This document shows positions 1 to 5,896 of a stretch of 6,017 nt of DNA, in pieces. A model generated the notes under the pieces. That model did no database searches. It saw only the letters and a list, made by a program, of their open reading frames with translations, and was not told the DNA's origin. Location of the stretch: NCBI GenBank assembly GCA_023412755.1, contig JAEZCB010000088.1, positions 1 to 6,017 on the forward strand, in the 5' to 3' direction. This stretch comes from Bacteroidota bacterium (GTDB lineage Bacteria; Bacteroidota; Bacteroidia; Flavobacteriales_F; PHOS-HE28). Made by a program: the position numbers and the translations under genes. Each line of letters begins with the position of its first letter. Position 1 is the stretch's first letter.

Positions 1-850
1 AGGGCTTGCCTTCCGCATCGAAATGGATGACGAACACATCGCCGAACGGTTCCGAGCCGGATAGGGAAAGGGTGTCCGGTGCGGTGCCGATCAGTTGGCT
101 ACCGGAAAAGGTGCCAACCGCGGTAAGGCCGCCAGTACCTGGCGCGAACAGGGTGTGCGGGCTGATGAGACCCAGGCGCCGTACCCACAGGAAACTGCCA
201 TCGGGCGCGAGTTTCACCAGGATGTACTCGTTCTGGGGGTTGGGCCCGTAATTAACGGTGGCGGGGCCGGGGTCCACATCCAATGTGCTGGTGGGCCGCA
301 GGGTGATGTACACGTTGCCGGCAGGATCCACCACGGATACACTGCCGATGAGATCGAAATTGTTGCCGAAGCGGGCGGCCCAGATGAGGCCACCCTCCGC
401 ATTATACCGGCCAATGAACTGATCGAAGCTGGTGCCGGCCGCCAGCGGCACTTCGTTGTCCGGGTCGGGATCCGCATCCAGGGTGCCGCGGAAGTTGGCA
501 TGCACATGGAAGCCGCCATCGGCATTGACATGCAGATCGCCCGGATTCACGTTGGTGGTGCTCCCTATGGCGATGGCCCATTCCAGGGTGCCATCTTCCT
601 GCGCGGCGCACACGTAGGCGTTGGCGCCACCACCGGGGCCGTTAAGTATCAACTCCTCCGGGCCAAGGTCCAGATCGGGAGCGCCGGTGAAGGTGCCAAG
701 CGTGAGGATGCGCCCGTTGGGTGCCGGCTCCAGATGGTCCAGGTCCACGGTGCCCAGGGAGCGGCTCCAGCCATAGGTGGGCGTCTGTGCGAAGGAATAC
801 TGGCCGAATACAGCTGCGCCAGTGAGCAGAATAGCGGAGAGTTTATGCAT
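1..850 (-). CDS. Secreted repeat protein (DxDPGP-type, SBBP-like), N-terminal part
   Basis: The reading frame opens at the ATG at 850 and runs off the left edge; 283 residues are visible. Residues 1-22 form a Sec signal peptide (MHKLSAILLTGAAVFG, then a cleavage-like SFAQ). The rest shows four repeat units of about 64 residues beginning near 51, 117, 181 and 245. Each starts with a G-x-F-x-G-like strand, continues to an acidic Asp/Pro segment (DLDLGP, DADPDP, DVDPGP; degenerate in the fourth) and ends in Y/F-I/V-x-K/R-L/Y-x-x-D/E-G-x-L/F-x-W. This pattern is familiar from long extracellular, T9SS-exported Bacteroidota proteins with SBBP or beta-propeller-like repeats; the acidic loops could bind calcium (inference). 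The sorting domain expected at the C-terminus would lie outside the window. An in-frame ATG at 868 would add six residues (MNTPIP). I prefer 850 because it gives a standard signal-peptide N-terminus; no Shine-Dalgarno site decides. Specific function unknown. Confidence 0.8.
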   Translation of the reverse strand, partial: MHKLSAILLTGAAVFGQYSFAQTPTYGWSRSLGTVDLDHLEPAPNGRILTLGTFTGAPDLDLGPEELILNGPGGGANAYVCAAQEDGTLEWAIAIGSTTNVNPGDLHVNADGGFHVHANFRGTLDADPDPDNEVPLAAGTSFDQFIGRYNAEGGLIWAARFGNNFDLIGSVSVVDPAGNVYITLRPTSTLDVDPGPATVNYGPNPQNEYILVKLAPDGSFLWVRRLGLISPHTLFAPGTGGLTAVGTFSGSQLIGTAPDTLSLSGSEPFGDVFVIHFDAEGKP

Positions 851-891
851 GGGGATCGGGGTGTTCATATACACCTACATCGGGATCGGGG
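848..891. repeat. 14-bp imperfect direct repeat covering the start codon
   Basis: CATGGGGATCGGGG at 848-861 recurs as CATCGGGATCGGGG at 878-891, with 13 of 14 bases matching and a 30-base period. On the minus strand each copy ends in ATG. The first ATG starts the repeat-protein gene (or its internal Met7 if 868 is used). The second is followed directly by TAG in the same frame. It could be a small local duplication; no function is evident. Confidence 0.6.
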
Positions 892-925
892 AAGATCTGT
901 GAACGATCCAGCCCGGCCACGCTTT

Positions 926-938
926 ACCGCATTGCGGT
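926..938. repeat. Small inverted repeat in divergent intergenic region
   Basis: ACCGCA at 926-931 and TGCGGT at 933-938 are perfect 6-bp arms around a single base. The site lies about 75 bases upstream of the start at 850 and 195 bases upstream of the start at 1132. It could be a protein-binding site or chance. Apart from this and the 996-1011 repeat, I see little else in the 281-base gap 851-1131 beyond the promoter-like motif noted separately and a run of eight C at 1051-1058. Confidence 0.3.
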
Positions 939-995
939 GTAGATGCATGTTCTGGGACATGCTGATGCCCCCTGTATTTGCGCGAATGCGGAATG

Positions 996-1011
996 TGCAT
1001 AGCCTTATGCA
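996..1011. repeat. TGCATA-N4-TATGCA operator-like inverted repeat
   Basis: TGCATA (996-1001) and TATGCA (1006-1011) are perfect 6-bp arms separated by GCCT. The sequence TTATGCAT at 1005-1012 also occurs at 843-850, over the start of the leftward gene. Lying between two divergent genes, this is a reasonable candidate binding site for a dimeric regulator. That role is inferred from symmetry alone. Confidence 0.3.
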
Positions 1012-1082
1012 TGCGCTTATGTGTGGGGTCTGGTCAGGCGCCGAACATCACCCCCCCCGGGCAGTGTTTCGGCTTGCGGCCG

Positions 1083-1112
1083 TTGGGATCCGGGCGGCAT
1101 ACCTTACCTTGG
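1083..1112 (+). promoter_or_regulatory. Candidate Bacteroidota-type promoter for the 100-aa protein gene
   Basis: TACCTTGG at 1105-1112 differs in one defined position from the Bacteroidota -7 element TAnnTTTG. A TTG at 1083-1085 lies 19 bases upstream, where the -33 TTG is expected. The start codon follows 19 bases after the -7 element, so the leader would be short. The match is short and could be chance. Confidence 0.35.
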
Positions 1113-1131
1113 AGTCTTTCAACATGCTCCC

Positions 1132-1434
1132 ATGGCCGCGTATGATACCCTATCCCAAGCTGTGAACGACCTGCAACGCCGTGGTTACACGCATGATCTG
1201 GACATTGGCGGCAATTGTGTGGTATGCAAGGAGAAAGGGGTTAGCCTGGAGCCGGAGGATTTCCACATCGATGAATTCCACCGTTTTGAAGGGTTCACCG
1301 ATCCAGAGGACCAGAGCATTGTGTACGCCATAAGTTCACCGAAGCACGGGCTGAAGGGGATCCTGGTGAATGCGTACGGCCCCGATGCGAGCAGCATGAC
1401 GCAGGAGTTGGTGCGCAAGCTGGCCATGCATTGA
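1132..1434 (+). CDS. Small conserved Bacteroidota protein, often labelled 'phosphoribosylpyrophosphate synthetase'
   Basis: A 100-residue acidic protein starting MAAYDTLSQAVNDLQRRGYT. The pattern YDTLSxAVNDLxxRGYTHD (4-22), then a Cys pair C-V-V-C (29-32), PEDFHIDEFHRFEG (41-54), and SIVYAISSPKHGLKGILVNAYG (62-83) matches, from memory, a highly conserved Bacteroidota family of about 100 residues that automatic pipelines name phosphoribosylpyrophosphate synthetase. A true PRPP synthase is about 310 residues and has an ATP loop and a PRPP-binding DD-x-x-x-TGGT-type motif. None of these is present, so the label should not be taken as an activity. No signal peptide or membrane segment is seen, so it is probably cytosolic. 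The frame is open back to 1021, but the upstream residues look non-coding. The ATG at 1132 gives the family N-terminus and follows a promoter-like motif. Actual role unknown. Confidence 0.88.
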   Translation: MAAYDTLSQAVNDLQRRGYTHDLDIGGNCVVCKEKGVSLEPEDFHIDEFHRFEGFTDPEDQSIVYAISSPKHGLKGILVNAYGPDASSMTQELVRKLAMH

Positions 1435-1572
1435 GCGCAGTGTGAGGGAGGGGGCGACAGGGGAGGCTTTACTTACTGGGCTCGCTCTACCTGCATCAAT
1501 TACTTATAGGCGCTTTTTGATGGTATCCGCGCTTGCCTCGCACGCTTGTCTGGAATACGTTGGCGTGGTGTA

Positions 1573-1610
1573 CACGATCCACCAACAATCCCGTCCGCTG
1601 CGGGATCGTG
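1573..1610. repeat. Inverted repeats in the convergent gap; possible weak terminator
   Basis: CACGATCC (1573-1580) and GGATCGTG (1603-1610) are perfect 8-bp arms with a 22-base loop. Inside, ATCCCG (1588-1593) pairs with CGGGAT (1601-1606) over a 7-base loop, so the two hairpins compete. The position between two converging genes (stops at 1434 and 1661) fits transcription termination. No T-run follows on either strand, so an intrinsic terminator is doubtful. Nothing gene-like is visible in 1435-1660. Confidence 0.35.
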
Positions 1611-1660
1611 CGCCGGGTGTGGTGCCGGTTGGCGCATGGTCGTTTCGATCATGCCATCCA

Positions 1661-2698
1661 CTAGGCCACACCCAGGGCCTTGCGTACCGCCGGTGCCACC
1701 ACTGTTCCATACAGTTCGATGCAACGCAGCATCTTATCGTGGGGCACGGAACCAACGCTGAATTGCAGGCTGAACCGGGTGAAGCCGAACAGGCGGTGTT
1801 CCTCGATGATCTTCTTCGCCACCGTATCCGGATCGCCCAGCAGCATGGCGCCACGGGGTGATATCTCATGCTCGAATTGTGGCCGTCCAACAGGGCCCCA
1901 GCCACGTTCACGCCCAATGCGGCCCATCATCATAACATACCGGGGGTAGATCAGTTCCGCGGCCTCCTCGAAGGTATCGGCAATGAAGCCATGGGAGCCT
2001 ATGGCGAGTTGGAATCCATCCATGCTGTGGCCCCGTTCCTGCCATGTACGCCTGTACAATTCAGTGAATGTGCGGAACCGGGCGGGTTCGCCCCCGATGA
2101 TGGCCAGGGTCATGGGCAGGCCCAAGGTGGCGGCCCTGAGCACGCTTTCCGGGGTTCCGCCCACTGCGATCCAGACGGGCAACGGATCCTGCAACGGCCG
2201 TGGGTATATGCCCCGGTTCCCGATATGCGGCGTGAATGTGCCTTTCCAATTGAGTTTCTCCTGCTTGCGGATCTCCAGCAGCATCAGCAGCTTTTCGTTG
2301 AACAGGGCATCATAATCCTTGAGATCATACCCGAACAAAGGGAAGCTCTCAATGAAGGATCCGCGGCCTGCCATGATCTCGGCACGCCCGCCACTAAGAA
2401 GATCCAGCGTGGCATACTGCTGGAACACCCGTACCGGATCATCGCTGCTGAGCACGGTTACCGCGCTGGAGAGCCTTATGCGTTCGGTGCGTGCGGCCAT
2501 GGCGGCCAGGATGACCGCCGGCGCCGAGGCGATGTAGTCCGGCCGGTGGTGTTCGCCGATGGCGAAGACGTCCAGCCCCACCCGATCGGCCAGTTCCACT
2601 TCCTCCAGAAGATCCTTGTGCCGTTGCGCGGCCGATCGTTGGTGCCCGGTCTCCGGATCGGGGGTATTGTCCACAAAGGAGTAAATGCCGAATTCCAT
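1661..2698 (-). CDS. LLM class flavin-dependent oxidoreductase (Atu2307/2I7G-like)
   Basis: A 345-residue protein of the bacterial luciferase-like monooxygenase superfamily, a cytosolic TIM-barrel flavoprotein expected to use FMN or F420. The N-terminus MEFGIYSFVDNTPDPETG is the first barrel strand. It is followed by LLEEVELADRVGLDVFAIGEHHRPDY (30-55), with the EHH signature of the superfamily, then SAVTVLSSDDPVRVFQQYATLDLLSGGRAEIMAGRGSF-type sequence (78-115). PLPVWIAVGGTPES (172-185) and LAIIGGEPARF (198-208) form the cofactor-side loops. The closest subgroup from memory is the 'LLM family, 2I7G' set (Atu2307-like, about 340-350 aa), which matches along its length. Substrate and electron partner are not known for this subgroup. 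The frame is open to 2791, but the first 31 residues are Pro/Ala-rich and unlike the family, so I start at the ATG at 2698. It stands alone: converging on the 100-aa gene and divergent from ffh. Confidence 0.93.
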   Translation of the reverse strand: MEFGIYSFVDNTPDPETGHQRSAAQRHKDLLEEVELADRVGLDVFAIGEHHRPDYIASAPAVILAAMAARTERIRLSSAVTVLSSDDPVRVFQQYATLDLLSGGRAEIMAGRGSFIESFPLFGYDLKDYDALFNEKLLMLLEIRKQEKLNWKGTFTPHIGNRGIYPRPLQDPLPVWIAVGGTPESVLRAATLGLPMTLAIIGGEPARFRTFTELYRRTWQERGHSMDGFQLAIGSHGFIADTFEEAAELIYPRYVMMMGRIGRERGWGPVGRPQFEHEISPRGAMLLGDPDTVAKKIIEEHRLFGFTRFSLQFSVGSVPHDKMLRCIELYGTVVAPAVRKALGVA

Positions 2699-2702
2699 GG
2701 TA

Positions 2703-2710
2703 CAAAGATC
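2703..2710 (-). promoter_or_regulatory. Candidate -7 element almost touching the oxidoreductase start
   Basis: Read on the minus strand, 2710-2703 is GATCTTTG, one base off TAnnTTTG. Only four bases (TACC) separate it from the ATG at 2698. If used, the transcript would start at or next to the start codon. No TTG is seen at the expected -33 position, so support is partial. Confidence 0.35.
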
Positions 2711-2747
2711 GGGGCCGCTGGCAGGGCATGGCGGAGCGTGGGCCGGC

Positions 2748-2777
2748 CTGTTATTCTTCAGTGACGCAGTAACTTCG
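2748..2777 (+). promoter_or_regulatory. ffh: Candidate promoter of ffh
   Basis: TAACTTCG at 2770-2777 matches TAnnTTTG except for one base, and CTG at 2748-2750 sits 19 bases upstream in the -33 position. The ffh ATG follows 32 bases after the -7 element. This is the better of the two candidate promoters in the 111-base divergent gap. Confidence 0.45.
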
Positions 2778-2809
2778 CGCTCCCCGCGCAATTGGGCCGG
2801 TGTACAGGC

Positions 2810-4150
2810 ATGTTCGAGAATCTAAGCGACAAGCTCGATAGAGCGTTCAAGGTCCTGAAGGGTCAGGGCCAGATCACGGAGATCAACGTGGCGGAGACCA
2901 TGAAGGAGGTGCGCCGTGCGCTTCTGGATGCCGACGTCAACTTCAAAACAGCCAAGGATTTCACCGATAAGGTGAAGCAGAAGGCGCTTGGGCAGAACGT
3001 GCTCAACGCCATCAGCCCCGGCCAGTTGCTGATCAAGATCACCCAGGATGAGCTGGCCGCACTGATGGGTGGCCGTACCGAAAGCCTCAACCTCACGGGT
3101 AATCCTTCCGTGATCCTCATGAGCGGCCTGCAGGGTTCCGGTAAAACAACGTTCAGCGGCAAACTGGCCAACCACCTGCGCAAGAAGGGCCGCAAGCCCC
3201 TGCTGGTGGCGGCGGACGTGTATCGCCCGGCCGCCATAGACCAGTTGGAGACGCTGGGCAAGCAACTGGACATCGATGTCTTCAGCGAGCGGGAGAACAA
3301 GGATCCTGTGAAGATCGCCCAGAACGGCATAGCCCATGCGAAGAGCCATGGGCACAACCTGGTGATCATCGATACCGCCGGCCGCCTGGCGATCGATGAG
3401 CAGATGATGGATGAGATCACCCGGGTGAAGAAGGCGATCCAACCACAGGAGACCCTCTTCGTGGTGGATGCCATGACGGGGCAGGATGCGGTGAACACCG
3501 CCAGGGCCTTCAATGAGCGTTTGAACATAGACGGGGTGGTGCTCACGAAGCTGGATGGTGATGCACGTGGCGGAGCGGCGCTATCCATTCGCAGCGTGGT
3601 GGACAAGCCGATCAAGTTCATCGGCACCGGCGAGAAGATGGAGGCGCTGGACGAGTTCCACCCGGACCGGATGGCCGGCCGCATACTGGGCATGGGCGAT
3701 GTGATCTCCCTGGTGGAAAGGGCCCAGCAGCAGTTCGATGAGAAGCAGGCGCGCGAACTCCACCGCAAGATCCAGAAGGACCAGTTCGGCTTCGATGATT
3801 TCCTCGATCAGATCAATCAGATCAAGAAGATGGGGTACATGAAGGACCTGCTGGCCATGATCCCCGGTGTGGGCAAGGCCATAAAGGACCTGGACATTCC
3901 CGATGATGCCTTCAAAGGGATCGAAGCGATCATAGGCAGCATGACACCGGCTGAACGCAGGGATCCCGCCATTATAAACGGCAGCCGCCGGCAGCGGATC
4001 GCCATGGGCAGCGGCACCGATGTGCAGGAGGTGAACAAGCTGATGAAGCAGTTCGAGGAGACGCGCAAGATGATGAAGGTCATGGGCGACAAGACCAAGA
4101 TGCAGAACATGATGCGCCAGATGCAGGCCATGCAGGGCGCGAAACGCTGA
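2810..4150 (+). CDS. ffh: Signal recognition particle protein Ffh (SRP54 GTPase)
   Basis: A 446-residue SRP54 homologue. With SRP RNA it binds signal sequences emerging from ribosomes and docks with FtsY to deliver them to the Sec translocon. The N domain (1-~88) has the helical bundle with EVRRALLDADVNF at 33-45. The G domain has GLQGSGKTT (106-114, P-loop), DVYRPAA (136-142), DTAGR (188-192), TKLDGDARGG (246-255) and GTGE (272-275), all intact. The Met-rich M domain (~295-440) contains SRRQRIAMGSG (392-402), the SRP-RNA-binding helix-turn-helix, and a Met-heavy tail (MMKVM, MQNMMRQMQAMQ). Length is normal for bacterial Ffh. The frame is open to a TTG at 2792, but the ATG at 2810 gives the canonical MFENLSDKL start. 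No Shine-Dalgarno site is present, as is usual in Bacteroidota. The SRP RNA gene is not in this window. Confidence 0.98.
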   Translation: MFENLSDKLDRAFKVLKGQGQITEINVAETMKEVRRALLDADVNFKTAKDFTDKVKQKALGQNVLNAISPGQLLIKITQDELAALMGGRTESLNLTGNPSVILMSGLQGSGKTTFSGKLANHLRKKGRKPLLVAADVYRPAAIDQLETLGKQLDIDVFSERENKDPVKIAQNGIAHAKSHGHNLVIIDTAGRLAIDEQMMDEITRVKKAIQPQETLFVVDAMTGQDAVNTARAFNERLNIDGVVLTKLDGDARGGAALSIRSVVDKPIKFIGTGEKMEALDEFHPDRMAGRILGMGDVISLVERAQQQFDEKQARELHRKIQKDQFGFDDFLDQINQIKKMGYMKDLLAMIPGVGKAIKDLDIPDDAFKGIEAIIGSMTPAERRDPAIINGSRRQRIAMGSGTDVQEVNKLMKQFEETRKMMKVMGDKTKMQNMMRQMQAMQGAKR

Positions 4151-4153
4151 ATT

Positions 4154-4188
4154 CCCCGCAATATCCCGGGGGAGCATGGCGATGCTCC
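4154..4188. terminator. Hairpins between convergent ffh and T9SS cargo gene
   Basis: GGAGCAT (4171-4177) and ATGCTCC (4182-4188) form a perfect 7-bp stem with a GGCG loop, centred in the 60-base gap between the two stop codons. CCCCG (4154-4158) and CGGGG (4167-4171) form a second, overlapping stem. The position suits a shared bidirectional terminator. No T-run follows, so whether it acts as an intrinsic terminator is uncertain. Confidence 0.5.
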
Positions 4189-4210
4189 GCAGCCGGATCT
4201 TACGCGGTCT

Positions 4211-5569
4211 TCAATCCGCCCGTACCACCCTCCGCGATACCACCCTGGTGCCATCACTGATGCGCAGCAGGTACGTTCCCTTCGCGAGATCCCCAAGGTC
4301 CAATGATGTTCTGCCCGATCCATGCAGGCTGTGGGTGCTGCGGTGATGGATACGGCCGTCCATGCCCACCACTTCCACCTGCACCAGCCCGTCCATCTCT
4401 TGTATCTCCAGCTCCACCGATCGCTTGAACGGATTGGGTATCACGGTGATCCCTGGTTCCATGTTCACGTTATCGGCCATGCCTACCGGCCCGGTCAACG
4501 TCGAGTAAGCGTTCAAGCAATATTTGCTTTCCGGTCCGGCCCGGTGTTCCACGAAGGCTACCAGATACAGCTGGTCCAGATCATATTCCTCTGGTACGGT
4601 GTAAGTGTAGGTGTGTGAATAGGTCTCTCCGGGTACAGGGGAGGAGGGGATGATACCGGTGGTCCCTTCCGCTCCACCGAGCATGGCCCGCATAACCCCA
4701 TGGTGGATGTAGTTGGCAGGCGCATTCTCCTGCGGGCCGGGCACATTGTTCTCGGCCAGATGCACATTCATCACGAAAGACCCATTGAAGCTGTAGGTGA
4801 ACCGTGCATCCACCGTGGCGGTGAGCACACGGCCTACGTGATCGATGGTATGGTCCACCGAGAGCACCACCGGCGATACACCTCTGGCACGATCGGACAT
4901 TTCCGCGGCCCAGCCGGGATAGTACGCGGTGATGTCATACTCACCATACTCCCCCAATTCGAGCACACCGCTCGGAGTGAAACCTGTACCATAGGGCGTG
5001 TAATACTCCACTCCCTCAGCGAACTCCAGCCCATCGTTCAGGTGGAATTTCACCACGGCGAAGCGCGGGTCCTGCATCAGGCTGTTGGTGGCGGTATTGG
5101 ATGGGGGGCAGTTGGGGCACCAGGTCTCCGTACGTGTCTCCAACAACACCACCTTGCTGGCCCAGGTCTCCAGGGCCGTGAATGCCACTATGATGGTATC
5201 GTTGGAAGGATCGGTCTCACCCTGCACAGTGATCCATACCTTAAGCAGATGTTGCCCCGCTGAAGCGTTCAGTGGTTGGGGGTGCGTTACCTCCAGATAG
5301 GTGTTGTTGTTGCCGATGATCCCGTTGCCACCAACAGGCTGGTTCATGGTATACACCGGACCGCCATCGAGGTTCCAGTTCACCTGGAAGAAGTTGTACG
5401 CCGGACCACCCGCATTGCGCGCACGCACGGTGAGCGGATAGTCCATACCGGCTTTGATGTAGCGCGGAACAACGAGGTTGGTGAGATAGGCGTTCTGTGC
5501 GGAGAGGCCTCCGGCTAACGGCAGAAGCGCCACCAACAGGCAGCGCCGAAGTGACGGCAAGGATGGCAT
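4211..5569 (-). CDS. T9SS type A sorting domain protein with Omp28-like thioredoxin-fold region
   Basis: A 452-residue exported protein. Residues 1-25 are a Sec signal peptide (MPSLPSLRRC, hydrophobic LLVALLPLAGGL, then SAQ). Residues ~28-132 look like a CARDB-type beta-sandwich (VPRYIKAGMDYPLTVRARNAGG). From ~138, KVVLLETRTETWCPNCPPS has a thioredoxin-like CXXC (C151, C154), and GFTPSG (196-201) fits the cis-proline loop (P199). This resembles the Omp28-related outer membrane protein family of Bacteroidota. A beta-rich segment follows to ~355. Residues ~370-452 are a type A sorting domain: ITVIPNPFKRSVELEI, ending GTYLLRISDGTRVVSRRVVR. The T9SS machinery would recognise this domain and release the protein or anchor it on the surface. 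Redox activity is possible but unproven; in many Omp28-like proteins the role is unknown. The frame is open to a TTG at 5599, but the ATG at 5569 gives the proper signal peptide and lies downstream of a promoter-like motif. It stands alone, convergent with ffh. Confidence 0.92.
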   Translation of the reverse strand: MPSLPSLRRCLLVALLPLAGGLSAQNAYLTNLVVPRYIKAGMDYPLTVRARNAGGPAYNFFQVNWNLDGGPVYTMNQPVGGNGIIGNNNTYLEVTHPQPLNASAGQHLLKVWITVQGETDPSNDTIIVAFTALETWASKVVLLETRTETWCPNCPPSNTATNSLMQDPRFAVVKFHLNDGLEFAEGVEYYTPYGTGFTPSGVLELGEYGEYDITAYYPGWAAEMSDRARGVSPVVLSVDHTIDHVGRVLTATVDARFTYSFNGSFVMNVHLAENNVPGPQENAPANYIHHGVMRAMLGGAEGTTGIIPSSPVPGETYSHTYTYTVPEEYDLDQLYLVAFVEHRAGPESKYCLNAYSTLTGPVGMADNVNMEPGITVIPNPFKRSVELEIQEMDGLVQVEVVGMDGRIHHRSTHSLHGSGRTSLDLGDLAKGTYLLRISDGTRVVSRRVVRAD

Positions 5570-5585
5570 GTGCAGGTTATCGGCC

Positions 5586-5593
5586 GAAAGGTA
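5586..5593 (-). promoter_or_regulatory. Candidate -7 element of the T9SS cargo gene
   Basis: On the minus strand 5593-5586 reads TACCTTTC, matching TAnnTTTG at all defined positions but the last. The ATG at 5569 follows 16 bases later. No clear TTG at -33. The motif overlaps the upstream in-frame TTG region, which argues against the longer 5599 start. Confidence 0.35.
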
Positions 5594-5664
5594 AGTCAAC
5601 GCCGCAGGTATGGCGGATGCTTGCTGAGGCTAACATGTCTTGAACAATGCTTGGGATCATATTT

Positions 5665-5700
5665 GGTCCCGTAGGTGCTGTGTCGCTTGCCACACGGCAC
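5665..5700. repeat. Imperfect hairpin, possible degenerate repeat copy
   Basis: GTGCTGTGT (5675-5683) pairs with ACACGGCAC (5692-5700) over 9 bp with one G-T pair and an 8-base loop. The segment begins GGTCCCGTA (5665-5673) and ends CGGCAC (5695-5700). These are the two ends of GGTCCCGTACCTACGGCAC, which is the complement of 5795-5813. It may be an interrupted inverted copy of that unit. Confidence 0.5.
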
Positions 5701-5730
5701 TATAACGGTGGTCCTAATGTTGGTGGAAAA

Positions 5731-5783
5731 CCGCAGTTCAGGTCCCATAGGGACAAAATGTGGGTAGAATAGCCGCAGTTCAG
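5731..5783. repeat. 11-bp direct repeat CCGCAGTTCAG
   Basis: CCGCAGTTCAG occurs at 5731-5741 and 5773-5783, with a 42-base period. The two copies bracket the 5742-5754 hairpin and its GGTAGAATA tail (5763-5771), so they may mark a short duplication or the edges of an inserted unit. Confidence 0.6.
5742..5754. repeat. GTCCC-ATA-GGGAC hairpin
   Basis: GTCCC (5742-5746) and GGGAC (5750-5754) form a perfect 5-bp stem around ATA. It is the left terminal palindrome of the symmetric element described at 5742-5914. Confidence 0.65.
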
Positions 5784-5793
5784 ATGTACATGC

Positions 5794-5859
5794 CGTGCCG
5801 TAGGTACGGGACCATCATTTCACCGTCAAAGAGCAAAAGGTATCGTACCTCACGGCACG
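5794..5859. repeat. Long imperfect hairpin, 15 of 16 bases paired
   Basis: CGTGCCGTAGGTACG (5794-5808) is the complement of CGTACCTCACGGCACG (5844-5859) except for one unpaired base. The loop is 35 bases (5809-5843). The left arm can alternatively fold on itself: CCGTGCC (5793-5799) with GGTACGG (5803-5809) around GTA, with one G-T pair. This is the centre of the nested element. Confidence 0.7.
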
Positions 5860-5880
5860 ATCACCACGTGGGGGGATCGT
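5857..5880. repeat. Inverted repeat ACGATC/GATCGT around CCACGTGG
   Basis: ACGATC (5857-5862) and GATCGT (5875-5880) flank the perfect 8-bp palindrome CCACGTGG (5864-5871), followed by a G-run. It joins the central hairpin to the right TATTCTACC spacer. Confidence 0.5.
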
Positions 5881-5896
5881 ATTCTACCGACATGAA

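Noticed and set aside
1051..1058. Run of eight C as a phase-variable tract
   Set aside because: It is 74 bases upstream of the nearest start, outside any gene and short. There is no evidence it alters a frame; a sequencing length error is equally possible.
95..1165. Plus-strand open frame of 356 codons
   Set aside because: It lies mostly antisense to the signal-peptide-bearing repeat protein and runs over the intergenic region into the 100-aa gene. Its composition is Gly/Ala/His-rich and matches no family. It is an antisense shadow in GC-rich DNA.
1442..1861. Plus-strand open frame crossing the convergent gap
   Set aside because: Its second half is antisense to the oxidoreductase 3' end, and the translated gap portion shows no protein-like pattern.
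1868..2764. Plus-strand open frame of 298 codons
   Set aside because: Fully antisense to the oxidoreductase, whose family match is strong along its whole length.
2822..4177. Several minus-strand open frames of about 200-300 codons
   Set aside because: All are antisense to ffh, which has every GTPase and M-domain motif in the forward frame.
4700..5263. Plus-strand open frame of 187 codons
   Set aside because: Antisense to the T9SS cargo gene and without recognisable motifs.
5570..5599. Upstream TTG start for the T9SS cargo gene
   Set aside because: It adds ten polar residues before a complete signal peptide and overlaps a -7-like element; the ATG at 5569 is better.
5731..5783. CRISPR-like direct repeats
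   Set aside because: Only two 11-bp copies, no regular spacer series, and no cas genes; the surrounding sequence is palindromic repeat material.
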